DNA of 64,000 bases from Setomelanomma holmii (taxonomy: Eukaryota; Ascomycota; Dothideomycetes; Pleosporales; Phaeosphaeriaceae): assembly GCA_010015745.1 (NCBI GenBank), contig ML978212.1:124001-188000 (forward strand). The letters are read 5' to 3'. This document shows positions 11,225 through 22,559 of the stretch, piece after piece. A program made the translations under genes and the position numbers. Numbering within the stretch: position 1 is the stretch's first letter; the number at the start of each line of letters is the position of its first letter. The notes below the pieces were generated by a model. That model ran no database searches, was not told the origin of the DNA, and worked only from the letters and a program-made list of their open reading frames with translations.

Positions 11225-13259
11225 CTACCCTGACGTTGGCCGTACTATCGACTGTCTAGCTTCTCGCTCAGACTTCAACTTAGCCTGTTTCTCGGCCTCC
11301 TTCCTAGCCTCGGCCTCGTCAGCTTCACGCTCGAGCCAGCGAAGACGTTCATCTTGCTCCTTGATACGCTCTGTCGCCCTAGCCTTATCCTCTTCGACCT
11401 TGCGCTTCCTCTCTTCATTGTATCTCTTCTCTTCTTCCTCATGCTTGAGCTCCGCTTCCTCCATTTCGGCGATCATACGTTCCAAATCTTCTTTTTTGAG
11501 GCGTTTTTTTTTTATATCGTCTTGATGCCCTTTCTGTTCAGCTGTCGCCAGACGTGTTTCAGCAGCGAGTCGACCATCTTCAATTGGATGGATTGTCGAC
11601 TTCATCGTGCGAAGCGAAGGCTGATAGTAGTTTGGTGGGAACTGGCTTCGAATGGGAAGTTGATAAGCATATGGCCAATGAGGGTATTGATACCCGGATC
11701 CGGCTGCGAATGGTGAAGGACCGTGCGATAGAGATTGTGGGATGCTAACATCAGGAATCGACGAATTGACCCTGTGGCCTTGATAGTAATTCGGAATGGG
11801 AAGTGGAAGCATATTGGCTTGAGCTCGGTAGTCACTGGAGAATAGTTCAGGGGTTTTGATAGGTCCGGTGGCTACGGGTCGTGAATTGGGACTCGAGAAC
11901 CATGATTGGGAGGCCGTGTAGCGAGGATGTAGCATATACGACTGAATGCCAGTTGTGCCATTGAGTGCTGTATAGTCGGGCTCAATTGATCGATGCAGCT
12001 AAACGGTCTGTTGGCCCGGAAATGCTCTCGTCTCAGTCCAGTTTGCAGATGCCTGAGTGTCTTGAGATTGACTAAGCACAGTCGTTGTCCACTGTCCAGA
12101 CGCCTGCGTGTGTTGTGTTACATACGATGCATTGCCGACATCGAGAGCCCGAGGCATGTCATGTTTTTGCAGTCCCGAGAATTGTACATGATGTGGCTCA
12201 GAATTCATTTCCCGCGTCAGCCAAGGGTGCTGCAAAGCCTGCGTAGTAGTGAGTCTAGCCGAAGGTATTGCTTTCAAGAGCGAATAGGCAAAGTTAGCGG
12301 CCGGTCCGCTCACTCTTGACATGAGATGATGACTCGGAAAAGGTATCCTTCTGATCTGAGAATGAAGAAGAGTGTCACGATCAAACATGCCTTGGCCTGT
12401 TAAAGCGCGGACGATCGTCTCGCCTAAGCACCACATATCTGCGCAGAATGGGTCGACTGTTGTTGGATCACCAGCAAACGGTCGACCCATGGTTTCCGGA
12501 GCCATGAAGTCGGGTGTACCGCGGACAGTGGTCGACCCCGATGCATCGGCACTACGTCGACTCAAGTCGAGATCGCCCAATTTCACACACCACTCAGCTG
12601 GAGGTTTGCTTTGATCAAATGTTCTGATTGAATGTCAACATTCGAGGATAAGCGTCATGGTGTGGGTCGCTTACGGCCGGCTTGAGATCTCTATGCGCAA
12701 AATCTTCCTCGTGCATCAGCGAAAGGCCCTTAAGTAGCTGATATGCAATGTCCTGAACATCGACTTCTGGCAAAAGCTTGTGCTCCCTCAAATATGTACC
12801 GAGGTCTAGGTATTCGTATTACTCCATCGCGATGTAGAGCCATTCTTTGTCGACATACCAGCCATAGAATTTCACGAAGAAGGCGGTGTACTTTGTGCTC
12901 CATTAGTGCCGTGTTGACGAAGTCAACTGTCGTGACTGGACCTTCTCTTGTGAAAACTTGGCCAAAGCTTCGAGTTCGCGCACGACCCGCCGACCCTCGT
13001 TGCGTCCAGCGCTCAGCTCACTACCATTACGAATACGCTTGACAGCCCGCACTTCAACACTGCCAGGACCTTCGATCTTACGCTCCTGCCATACTTCTCC
13101 GCTTCCTCCATGCCTCAAAATGTTCGTGCGCTCCCAGACTTCGCGTTGCAACGTGCCTCGGCGGGCGAGCGATCGGGTGTGGATTGTTACATTCTCGTGG
13201 ATGGTGGCTTCCAGTTTGAAATCTCTTACAAACTCTGGTAGGTAGCCTGCTCCCGTCAT
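11225..13259 (-). pseudogene. Broken Ser/Thr protein kinase gene with coiled-coil tail
   Basis: Remains of a fungal Ser/Thr kinase. From 13259 downwards the reading shows a glycine loop (GGSGEVW), the VAIK-type lysine (RAVKRI), the hinge IAME, HRDLKP, DLD in place of DFG, and GTPDFMAPE, then a Gln/Ser-rich linker and a Glu/Lys-rich coiled coil ending at 11225. Introns are inferred near 12895-12945 (weak GTCCAG donor, CTAAT branch) and from about 12674 to 12626 (GTAAGC donor, TCAG acceptor). At least three lesions break it. A TAA lies at 12819-12821 directly after IAME. The frame is lost by one or two bases near 12611-12625, just after KPAN. A TAG at 11999-12001, where a CAG would fit, cuts the kinase domain from the tail, which stays open in the same frame for about 255 codons. 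Many silent positions remain readable, so decay looks recent. Sequencing error is an alternative, but three independent errors in one gene would be needed. Confidence 0.72.
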
Positions 13260-13706
13260 TTGACACGAGAGCAGGGTAAAGTCATGAAGTAAGTTGCACG
13301 CGATATGGAATCAGCGTGGCTGGGCAGATCAAGTCGACGTTCGAAGGTATGGGTGCGGGAGGCTGAGTCCCGCTACCTGGAGGACTCTCTGGCCGGCCCC
13401 AATGCACCTTGCGCGCTAGTTCAACCCATCGTGGCAGTGCGTCACGTCTCTACAAATCGGAATCAGCCAGGCCTCCAAGCAACATGCGCTCGCACAATCT
13501 GAGTAGGCAGCTAAGGTCCATCCACAAACTGTAGCTGCCAGCATCCAGTACACCGAGGAGTTGCAGCTGCAGCTGCATCACTCAGCCTTGTTCTCCGCAT
13601 TAATTCCGTAAGTCTATAGGCTGCGGTGACATGCACACATAATGTCCAGTGCTCTTTCTAGATTCTCTGATAGCGAGCGACAGCACTTTACTAGTCATTC
13701 ATAAAA
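13260..13706. other. Divergent spacer between kinase pseudogene and HeLo gene
   Basis: No gene is seen. The stretch separates two divergently oriented genes and would hold both promoters. A CAGCTGCAGCTGCAGCTGCA-type run at about 13561-13580 is the only repetitive feature. Confidence 0.4.
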
Positions 13707-15358
13707 ATGTCGGCCGAACTTGCTCTGGCTATCCCACCGACCGTGGACCTTTGCATCAAGTCAGTAGAGCCACAGTCGCGCTCGAATAAGTTGGCCTTCG
13801 TGTACTAACACATCGAAAGATAGATAAGGAAGGCAAAGAACTATGCTCCACACTCAGACATGCAGGACATCAGATTTCCGAGCGGATACTTCGGCTCGAC
13901 AACAGCTGGCTTCGCTTCACTTACCAGCTCAATTTCTTTCAAAGGGTTCGACACTTGATGGAAGATGAGCATATTGAAATATACGAGCAGACACTTCTTA
14001 TCTTCCAGAGCAAGCTGGACATTGTCGTCAAACAGTTGCAAGGTCTTGTCAGGTCTCAGCCTGCTGCAAATGGCTTTGCGCCAACCAATGTATACGCTCC
14101 AAAGAGGTTGAAATATGGCTTTAAGAAGGAGGCCTTGGACCAAGCCATAGAAGCACTCGAAATTTGGCAGCAGACCGCTGACCAGTCGTGGTTCTTGCTG
14201 ATGAAGATTGCAGATCCAAGTCTCGACCGTGCATTATCTACGACTAGATCAACCTCCGCTTCAACCTTTGGCGCACCTGCTACGGCAACAATTGCAATAC
14301 GTTCTGGCTCACGATATCCCAACGAGTCGGATACACACATGGCGTCCAGCACCGGTCTGAGTCTCGAGGCCGATGCGCTCAAGCAAATGCAGATCAGCCA
14401 AATAGCGTACTGTAACGGTATGACTATAGCTACCAGGCAATCCTCTAACGGTCAAGCACGAGTTTACATCCTCAATCCCATCGTGTGCGAGCCGACATCG
14501 AAGTATCAAAGCATCAAGAAGAACACTCGCGACCTTGGGCAGAGGTTACAACACGACGAACCTTACACGTTTGGACTTTTGACATGCAAAGGCTTCATCT
14601 CTGGGACAAGACCTTCCGATCCCTCACTGACCATGGTCTTCCGGAATCCGCCAGGCTCACATAGTCCTCGATCACTGCGAGAACTTCTTCTAAGCACGGC
14701 AGCGTCCACATCGACATCCAAGCGACTCGACATCGCGCGAGACATTGCCAAAGCTGTAGGCTATGTGCATACCTTCGGCTTCATGCACAAGAACATCCGT
14801 CCTGATACAGTCCTCGTTTTCGAAAATGCCAACGGGACGAGCAGCTCCTCTTTTCTAGTTGGCTTCGACAATTTCCGCCATGACGAAGGTTGGACAGTGC
14901 GACGGGGCGATGATGCCCCTGAGCACAATCTGTATCGCCATGCGTCGCGCCAAGGTGCTATGCCTCGCGATGACTACGACATGCAACACGACATATACAG
15001 TCTAGGTGTGTTCATGCTGGAGATCGGCCTTCGGCGCAGTTTCGTCGACTACACCTCTGCCCGCGGTGACCGCCGCCTCTCAAGTGCTCTCAGCCTGACG
15101 CCCAGTATAATAGGTGCGGAGGTATCGCCATTTCTGCTGGAAAACGGCAAAGATCATTTGTTATCAATGGCCAGGAAATTGCTCCCGGGCAGCATGGGTG
15201 ACAAGTACGCTGCAATAGTGGAAACATGCCTGACATGCCTGGATCCAGGCAATGCAGACTTTGGCGATGAAAGTGAGTTTGAAGACGAGCAGGGGATTCT
15301 TGTCGGATCACGATACATCGAAAAGGTGAGATCAGTCCGAAGGCGAAAGCACGATTAG
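13707..15358 (+). CDS. HeLo-domain (prion-inhibition type) pseudokinase
   Basis: The proposed model has exons 13707-13763 and 13820-15358, 531 residues, with a GTAGAG donor and a CTAAC branch at 13804-13808. The N-terminus (MSAELALAIPPTVDLCIK, then GKELCSTLRHA, LRLDNSWLRFTYQL, and SKLDIVVKQLQGL) matches the helical HeLo domain of fungal prion-inhibition and cell-death proteins such as HET-S. The second half has a protein kinase-like fold without catalytic residues: the HRD motif reads HKN (MHKNIRPDTVLVF) and the DFG position reads GFDNF, so no phosphotransfer is expected. HeLo plus pseudokinase proteins are a known fungal architecture, thought to act in self/non-self recognition or regulated cell death at membranes; no NLR partner or amyloid motif was recognised beside it. 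The alternative acceptor at 13828 would shorten the protein by three residues. An intact frame contrasts with the broken kinase next door. Confidence 0.8.
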
Positions 15359-15655
15359 GAGCTGACCAAATTTAGGTGATTCTACGGCTTAACATGGTTT
15401 CCATGTGATCGACCATTATGACGACTAGCAGTGTCTTAGGCAGTACTGGGTACGGGGGAAGAAGAGTTGTAAGTTCGAATTCAATTAAACATTAGCAGCT
15501 CGAAAGCTATCTTGCTCGATGCAGGTGGGTATATCGCTAAAATCACGTTTCCATCCTCCTTTTCACCTTCTCCTCCCTCGTCTCTTTGGCTTGCAAGATG
15601 AATCGTTTGACGCTTTCGTCCATTGTTCTCAAATTCGCTTTCTCCCTTGCCGCAT

Positions 15656-15958
15656 CTAAGCAACACTTCCATTCCTGCACACGCCAGCTCCGTACTGCGC
15701 GCGATACGCTGCATTCACACTGCGATGATGCTCGACGGCGTGGTGCTTGATGTCCTTCCACATCTTCTTGATCGAGCCGTTGAGCGTCTTGTGCGTCTTC
15801 TCTTCGGCGGAGATGAAGTGGTGAGCGTCGTGTGCCGACTCGTGCGATTGGCGTCTTGACTCCATGGGGGTGGCAGCTCCAGAAGTTGCGGGTGTAGAGG
15901 CATTGGAAGAGCCTGCGGAGAGGGAGAGGACCCTTGGGTGGCAGTCGGTGATGCTCAT
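15656..15958 (-). CDS. Small conserved-looking Ser/Ala/His-rich protein
   Basis: Unrecognised 100-residue protein in one exon. It begins MSITDCHPRVLSLSAGSS, passes through a Ser/Thr/Ala-rich disordered stretch, and has an amphipathic, basic and histidine-rich second half (SIKKMWKDIKHHAVEHHRS, then AAYRAQYGAG). No signal peptide or membrane segment is visible. The ATG at 15958 is chosen over longer in-frame starts because a TATATAA box lies on the same strand at 16092-16098, about 135 bases upstream, and the upstream extension looks like leader. Its coding-like helix and clean promoter support a real gene of unknown role. Confidence 0.6.
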   Translation of the reverse strand: MSITDCHPRVLSLSAGSSNASTPATSGAATPMESRRQSHESAHDAHHFISAEEKTHKTLNGSIKKMWKDIKHHAVEHHRSVNAAYRAQYGAGVCRNGSVA

Positions 15959-16091
15959 TTTGAAGGGTTGAGTTGTTTGGATGGCTGTAGTCGGTATTAT
16001 GATGTGGTATGTTGGTGCAAATAGCTTGTAGTTGTGAACTCGATGTAGTCTTGACTGCTGATGCTCGTCCACCTCCACTATCCCATCCTCC

Positions 16092-16098
16092 TTATATA
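16092..16098 (-). promoter_or_regulatory. TATA box of the small Ser/Ala/His-rich gene
   Basis: The minus strand reads TATATAA within AGTATATAAGGAGG, 134 bases upstream of the chosen ATG at 15958, a usual distance for a fungal TATA promoter. Confidence 0.5.
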
Positions 16099-16708
16099 CT
16101 CCCAAACCACAAATCCAGCCCATCAGACTTTTCACCCACAAGCCTGCCTAACTCGCCATCCACCCCAACTCTCACGATCCTCACACGTGCACCGTGACAC
16201 ATTTTCCGCAGCATTGGTACATGTGGGTCCTCGCAATGCAACACCAGCGCCATATGTCTGTCACGCTTCGTGCCCACCATCGCACGTCACGATTAGACAA
16301 ACGCACCAAATCTTTACCATACGCCCCAAAGCGCAATTTCTAGATCAAATAAGGCTAAGTGACATAACGAAATATCCGCATATAGTAACACGCTAACTAC
16401 ACGATGAAAACAAAGTCCCCTCGGTTCCCATCGGCCCAACACCTTACGCCTACAATTCTTAACCCGGGCAAATCTCTGAGCATGCGGCTCCACAGGTATA
16501 ACTTGTCGTCCTCGCCCTTGACACACAGGATATCCGTTAAAGGCATTTCATGTGTCATAGTACGCCTTGCGAAGAATCGCGCCTCTATTTGTGTCGCAGT
16601 GACTGGTAGGTATTGGTTGCTATTCTTGATTTTGCGGCTCTGCCATGCGGCTCAACGATGCAGGTACTGGGCGCGTGTGCATGACGAGGTTTTTTATGTT
16701 AATGCCAC

Positions 16709-16738
16709 GATGTTGCGCGATGTTGCGCGATGTTGCGT
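16709..16738. repeat. Three-copy 10-base tandem repeat
   Basis: GATGTTGCGC is repeated three times in direct tandem, the third copy ending in T. Related GATGC words continue to about 16760. Probably a minisatellite seed in non-coding DNA. Confidence 0.85.
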
Positions 16739-17438
16739 GCTGATGCCGCGATGCGATGTGAGGGAGAAAAGTTGGGGTGCGATTGTCCGTCGCGAAATGA
16801 AGTGAGGGATTTCTGCTGGCGAGTTATTGGTCTCTTGGCTAGTTCTGGTGCTGGTTGTGGTTAACATGGTACGAGTTTTCATTGTTGGTAGTATGAAGCG
16901 TCATCCCGATGGTTTCGTGTGAAGAACCTGCGAGGACCCATCATCGACTTGTGAAAGTTATTGTGTAAAGGGAAGTGAACATTTCAGCATATCACTGAGT
17001 CCGTCAATGAGACGAGGTAGGCAAGGATTTCCAGCACACCAGGTGCTCAGAGACGAGAAGTTGCCGTACCGCTAACATATTACAGCAAAGGAAAATCATT
17101 CTCACATCCCACAGAATCACCTCTATTGTCTCAGATGTCTCCTCCAGTATCGCGCCAGTACTGTACAATGAAGGTTATACCTCAGACGCCCAGACCCATG
17201 CATTGCGATCTCTCCCAATGACAAAGAACGCATTGAAGTGAGGATGGTACAAGAAGGGTAGAGTAAAATGGTAAGATGTGTGAACGGAACGCGAGCAAAT
17301 CACCATATCCCATCATTCGTCCAGCTACATTCCATGATTCCAACAAAAAGCGCTCGGGGTATGGTTCCAGCTAGAAATGCATCCACGCAATCGCGAAACA
17401 AAAAACTATGTGAAGCTGAGGGGGCCTGCACAGAGACG

Positions 17439-20122
17439 CTATCTCGCGAAGACCTTGACAATACCGTCGCCGCCTGCTGAAACAACGAGTCGTCCGTCTT
17501 GGCTCCAAACAACACTGCAGACGCCTTCGCCACGCATGATACGGTGCGCGGTGATCTCTTGCGTGCAAATACGTTTGTCAAGCGACCAGAAGCGAATAGA
17601 AGCATCGTGACCAGCGGATACGGCTTCGTGACCATCTTTGCTGAGAGATAGGGACGAAATGGCCGAAGGGTGGGCGAGCATCTGATATGTGCATTGACCT
17701 TCCGTGGCGTTAGCGATGAAACCAATTGATATGCGATGTGGTGTACTCACCAGAGTTGGCATCGAAGAAGCGGATGTACTGATCTTCGTGCCCGCTGATA
17801 ATGACACCCTCTAGCCCGCCACCGTTGCTCGAGCCTGTGGGCCCATGTATGCCCTCCTCTTCGCTGGATCCTCGACCAGCCTCTGTGGGGCCTTCGATGC
17901 TTTGCGATGTTGCCACGACTGAAGTAATGCCGGTAGCCGGTGTGCCATCATAAGTCTCGTTGCTGGCCATGCCAATGAGCTCCTCTCCTGTTCGAGTGTC
18001 ATATACAAGTATAGATGCATCCGAGAAAGAAACAACAAAATTCTCGCCGTTCAAGGCAAGAGGACTGATGTAAGTCGGAGAAGGATGTGCCTGCCGCTCG
18101 ATGGTATGAACGAGCATGTGATGAAACGGTGATTGTGTAGCCACACTGGGCTGTGGCGAAGAGGGATGATTGGAGCCAGAAGTCACTGAATGTCTTCGAC
18201 TTCCCCCTACACCGCGCCGCGAGCCAGTCTGTGGCGACACCAGCTGTGGAGGTGCACTCACGGCCCAAAGCTTGATTGTTCCATCTGCAGAACCCGACGC
18301 AAGCAGGATACGATCTGGGCCTCCATACTTGCTGGAGTCCGATCCGAAGACTGATCCGCATGTGGCGGGAAGCACACACACAGACCAGACTGCATCTGTA
18401 TGGCCGTCAAGTGTGGCCTTCGGGTCCACTCTTCCCCTTTCCCAGACACGGATCGTGGCATCTTGACCACCTGAGAAGATCCAGCCGTCACCCGACACTC
18501 GCCCACCAGTAGCAAAATGCGCAGAAGCAGGACAAGCGGCAAGCGATGTAACTGCTCCTTCGTGACCGCGATGTGACCAGAACGGCGCAATGTCAAGATC
18601 GTTATTCATGCTGTGTTGGTTTGCATAACTTGCGGGTATCGTCCATCTTTTGATCATACCGTCATCGCCTGCTGTGCAGATCTCAGGCTCCGACGGACTG
18701 CCACCGCCAGTGAATACGACAGAACGAACAACGTCCAGGTGGCCGCGAAGAGCAAATCGGACCTTGAAACTCTGTTGGTCTGGCTTTGTCAACTGACCAG
18801 AAGCCGCCAATTGGCCTTTGTTGTCACTACTCAATCTCCTCCCGGGCCCATGATCTCCACTCTTACTTCGAGTCTTGGTCATGCGAGGTGGTGACTTGGC
18901 AGGCAAATTATCGGCATCTGGGAAGCGAATGGTGTCCGGTCTTCCTAGAGATGATCCGTTCATTGGAACATCGGCACTCGGTTCGGGATCGAAAGTCCAT
19001 TGGTCTGGATCATCCGCCGTCGTTTGCGGTGCTGGCTGTGCGTCCTCCTGTGTCGGTATTTGTCGGCCATTGTTGTCATATGTGTGCGTGACCTTTTCTA
19101 CCTGCTCTTCCGGAACAGAAGAATAATGCAGCGGGTCTTGAACCTGAGACTGGCGTAATGCGGAGAATCCGCCTGGCATACTAGATTGTTGGCCTAGCGA
19201 ATGCTGACCAGCTGGCTCTCGTGTCATTTCGGGCGCGTGGTGAATCTGATTTTGGTTGGCTAGGCTTTGTAGCCCAGAAGTTGTGGGTATGCTAGGAGGC
19301 TGGTGATTAGGCATTGATGTGTTTGGCATGGTTGGCAATTGCGACTGCGACTGCAGCTTTTGACGGTATTGCAGCATCTGGAGCTCCTCGAGAGACGCGT
19401 CTCCATGATTGAGGAACCCTGCGCCATTGCCAAGTGCGTGCAGGTTGGGCTGCTGAGGCGGGGGCTGAGGCGGAGGTGTTAGCAAATATGTGATCTCTTC
19501 GACGCATTTGGTGAGATAGAGCTTCGATTTTTCGCGCAAGCCATCGCGGTCGGCATCTGATCGATCGAGGAATTCGGAGTCAACGTCGAGGAAAGAGTTG
19601 TGTCTTTTGTCTTGTGCTGTTCTCCTTGTTAGCCCAGACACCTGAATGTTGTCGAAATCGAAGTTTATACGCACGCTTCACGGCATTCATGCCGCCCTTT
19701 TTGCCCTTGGCGTCCTTCTTGTCATCCTCTGCTGAGGCGTTCCCGCCTGTCGCGGCAGCTTTCGCCTTGGCACGCTCGTTCATCAAGGCCTGCTCCAGCA
19801 TGCGAATATGCTTGTTCAATTGGTCGTTTAGCTTCTTCGCGCTTCTGACCTCGCCTTCCTGTTTCGCAATCTTCGCCTTCATCTCGGCGCGCTCAATGTC
19901 CCAGGCGTTTCTGGCGCGCTCGTGGTTGTGCCACTCGAGTTGCAGGAAGCGCATAACTCCTGCAAAATGTGTCAGCCAGCTTTCATCACCCACAACAGCT
20001 TGCCATGCAGCTCATCGGCTCCTCTTACCCTGGAGGGTGTATTCTGTCCCTGCAGGCGCATTGCCATCACCTCCGCCACCCGCACCGCCCGCATTCATGG
20101 CCGACGGCGACTGCCAGGCCAT
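17439..20122 (-). CDS. PRO11: Striatin-family scaffold protein (Pro11/StrA/Far8 type)
   Basis: Scaffold of the STRIPAK phosphatase-kinase complex, which in filamentous ascomycetes controls hyphal fusion, septation and sexual development and sits at the nuclear envelope and ER. The four inferred exons are 20122-20029, 19959-19675, 19616-17751 and 17698-17439, 834 residues. The N-terminal striatin motif (VMRFLQLEWHNHERARNAW) at about residues 32-50 runs into a coiled coil to about 100. A Gln/Pro-rich linker follows, then WD40 repeats from about 410 to the end, with clear blades such as CTAGDDGMIKRW, FSGGQDATIRVW, LASGSADGTIKLW and SAGHDASIRFW. The last exon ends SAGGDGIVKVFAR before the stop. 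All junctions keep frame. The symbol follows Sordaria usage. Confidence 0.94.
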
Positions 20123-21525
20123 GGCGGACCTTTACTGAAGTACTAACTCGACGTAGGCGATAGTCAGCGGGGAGTAACATGCGGCGTCGGAGGTCGGCAA
20201 GCGCGCGGAGAAGTGTCGACGTGTGGCCTCAACAGCTCGACTGGTTCGAGAGGTGCTCAGGCGCGCGCGTGACAGTGCGGCTGCACGGAGAGCTGTAGAC
20301 TACGTCGGGGAGGTGGCGCGGGTATAGTACAATCGATATTGGGCTGCTGGAGTGTCGTCAGTCGTCAACAGGGGAGCTGTCACTTGTTCGACTGCATCGA
20401 GGTACGCCAAGGCGTGTTTCCTATTCAGGCATAGCTCTGCCGCCTAGCGCCAGAGCTGCTGGAGTTGGAGCACTTGAGCAAGCATGGACCGATCTCAACA
20501 TGCACCATCATCTTCGTGTTACCAGCACAGCATCTCTAGTAGCATATTGGAGTCGCTCTATGCATATTCATGCTACAATCATCATGGATCTATTGGCGAA
20601 TCCCTCCCAAAGCTTCTACTTAGCATCAAGCACGGAAGCGTACAACCTTCGAACTTGACTGCTACAATGCAGATGCGACCATCACAACGAATTGACAAAC
20701 ATCAGATTACTATTCCTTACAGGCTGTTTACCTGTAGAGTATCTTATGCGTAAAGTTTCTGATCTGTAAGTTTTATTCTCGTCTTGTTCATTCTGTTCCT
20801 GTTTCAAGAAGTTCCATATGGTGTACACCACTATAAGGGCAACAGCCAAACAGCTCGACATTAGCATGATCAGGTGGCTCGCTGAGTCTGTTCTTCTTCA
20901 ATCACATGGAGATGGAGCTTAAATGAACAGTTGGGCAAAGTCCATCTCCTTTGTTGCTATTCTATTTTGCACACAGCAGAGAGAACATTGTCTGGTTCAG
21001 CCACATCGATTCATCTCATCTCTCTTGTTTATCAACTTCAACTCCTAACAACCTTTCCAGATGATTTTGTAGTGCTACCACGAAATCTGCATTCCTCTTG
21101 GATGTGTTACACTACTCGCCTTTCATCGCCAAGCTTCCGAGTTTGGTTCTCAAAGGGCACAGAGTAGGAGCATCATCAGCAGGCGAAGCAGGTGAGGATA
21201 GCCAGGATCACGCAAAGTTGATCGATTATGACCACGGCCACAGCCTGCCCATCGCGGCTGCACGGACATGGCGTTTGTGCACGGAGCCAGGCCCGGATGT
21301 TGCGCAGGCACGAATGCGGTCACGTGTTCCCTCGAACCGGCTTAACGCGCCTTCCAAGGTTCGTTCAGGCGTAAACACCAAGTCCCTAGCAGACTTTACC
21401 AACCACCCGCACCCCACCTCTCGCCCACGACACCACATCGAACACGCCTCGACACTCCGGCATCTCGGTCGCGCATCCTTATCGATATCATCGGCACCGA
21501 CATTCATCCCAAATAGTCATTCAAA
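20123..21525. other. Divergent promoter region, striatin and H2A.Z genes
   Basis: No gene is supported. The two genes are transcribed away from this spacer, so it should carry both promoters. The 200 bases before the H2A.Z ATG are C-rich and look like a leader. Open frames within do not resemble proteins. An AT-richer core lies around 20500-21060. Confidence 0.45.
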
Positions 21526-22104
21526 ATGGTTGGCGGCGGTAAAGGTACGCGCTGACTTCAAGTCGCGCCAACGGGCCGTGAAAGGCTAACAGGAAGCACA
21601 GGAAAGACTGGAGGCAAGACGGGTGGAAAGGGTGACTCGCACACCAAGACAACAAAGTCGCACTCCGCCAAAGCCGGTCTCCAGGTACGTCAATATCGCG
21701 TCCTGTCGTCACCCCACCCCGCGCATCGGGCCTTTTCACAGCTGCCAGAAGCATGACGCGCTGACATTGTCTCTGCACGATAGTTCCCTTGTGGTCGCAT
21801 AAAGCGTCACCTTCGCACCATCACGCGCCAGAAGACGCGCATCGGCGCCAAAGCTTCCATCTATCTGACTGCCGTACTCGAATACTTGACTGCCGAAGTC
21901 CTCGAACTCGCAGGTAACGCTGCCAAGGATCTCAAGGTCAAGCGCATCACGCCACGTCATCTGCAACTCGCGATCCGCGGTGACGAGGAACTCGACACGC
22001 TCATCCGCGCAACCATCGCTTTTGGAGGTGTTCTACCACACATCAACCGCGCGCTTTTGTTGAAGGTTGAGCAGAAGAAGAAGGGCAAGCCTGTGGAGGC
22101 ATAA
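21526..22104 (+). CDS. HTZ1: Histone variant H2A.Z
   Basis: Nucleosomal H2A variant deposited at promoters by SWR1 and handled by INO80. The three inferred exons are 21526-21544, 21602-21684 and 21784-22104, 140 residues. The tail is Gly/Lys-rich (GGKTGGKGDSHT), as in H2A.Z, and the fold contains VLEYLTAEVLELAGNAAKDL and RITPRHLQLAIRGDEELD. The variant-specific LIRATIAFGGVLPHINRALL is present where canonical H2A has a different docking sequence, and the SQ(E/D) C-terminal phosphorylation motif of canonical H2A is absent. The position usually written FPVGRIKR reads FPCGRIKR, and the L1 region (HLRTITRQKTRIGAKAS) also departs from the common form. The introns, especially the first after 19 coding bases, sit where other fungal H2A.Z genes often have them. 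The INO80 gene lies 15 kb away. Confidence 0.95.
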
Positions 22105-22559
22105 GTGCATCATGCCGCGTGGCAGAACCGCGCGCAGGCAGCAAGAGAAGATGCTAAACATTAGCTGCAGTGCGCAAAGACGCGCAAATTGTTGGACATG
22201 AAATCGGAAAGTGCACGGACAGAAACCTTCTTTGCTTTGCAACACACAACTCCACTTCTGTTGGCAACATTGTGTTCCTTTGGCTGCGGAAAGCCCAGGT
22301 GCAGGTGTTTTACCTTTCTTTACATGTCAGGCGTGCGATGGGCAGGTGTTGATGGGTTAAGGATCAATCGGGCTTTTTTCCTTAGTATGTAGTAACAGGC
22401 TGTGAGACCACAAACTAAGCAGCAGCTTTCTGCTCTTCTTTTGAGTACAGCCTCCTACATTTCAGCTAAGCAGCCTTCTGTCAGTTTGCTCGGGACACTC
22501 TCTGCCGGTCCACTCAGTACAGTCTGCCAAATGGCCGACCACGCTCTCTGCCAGTCTTC
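22105..22559. other. Convergent 3' spacer
   Basis: Holds the H2A.Z 3' UTR and the 3' end of the convergent minus-strand gene. No gene is visible. Confidence 0.5.

Larger units (their letters stand above)
15965..17438. other. Intergenic region between small protein and striatin gene
   Basis: No gene is supported. The left part is the promoter and leader of the minus-strand small protein, the right part the striatin 3' UTR and downstream sequence. Open frames on both strands are short and compositionally odd. A short tandem repeat at 16709-16738 is the only structure noted. Confidence 0.45.

Noticed and set aside
21098..21589. A 163-codon plus-strand frame upstream of and overlapping H2A.Z exon 1
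   Set aside because: It reads through the H2A.Z start and first intron in another frame; it is the promoter/leader of a gene with a secure model.
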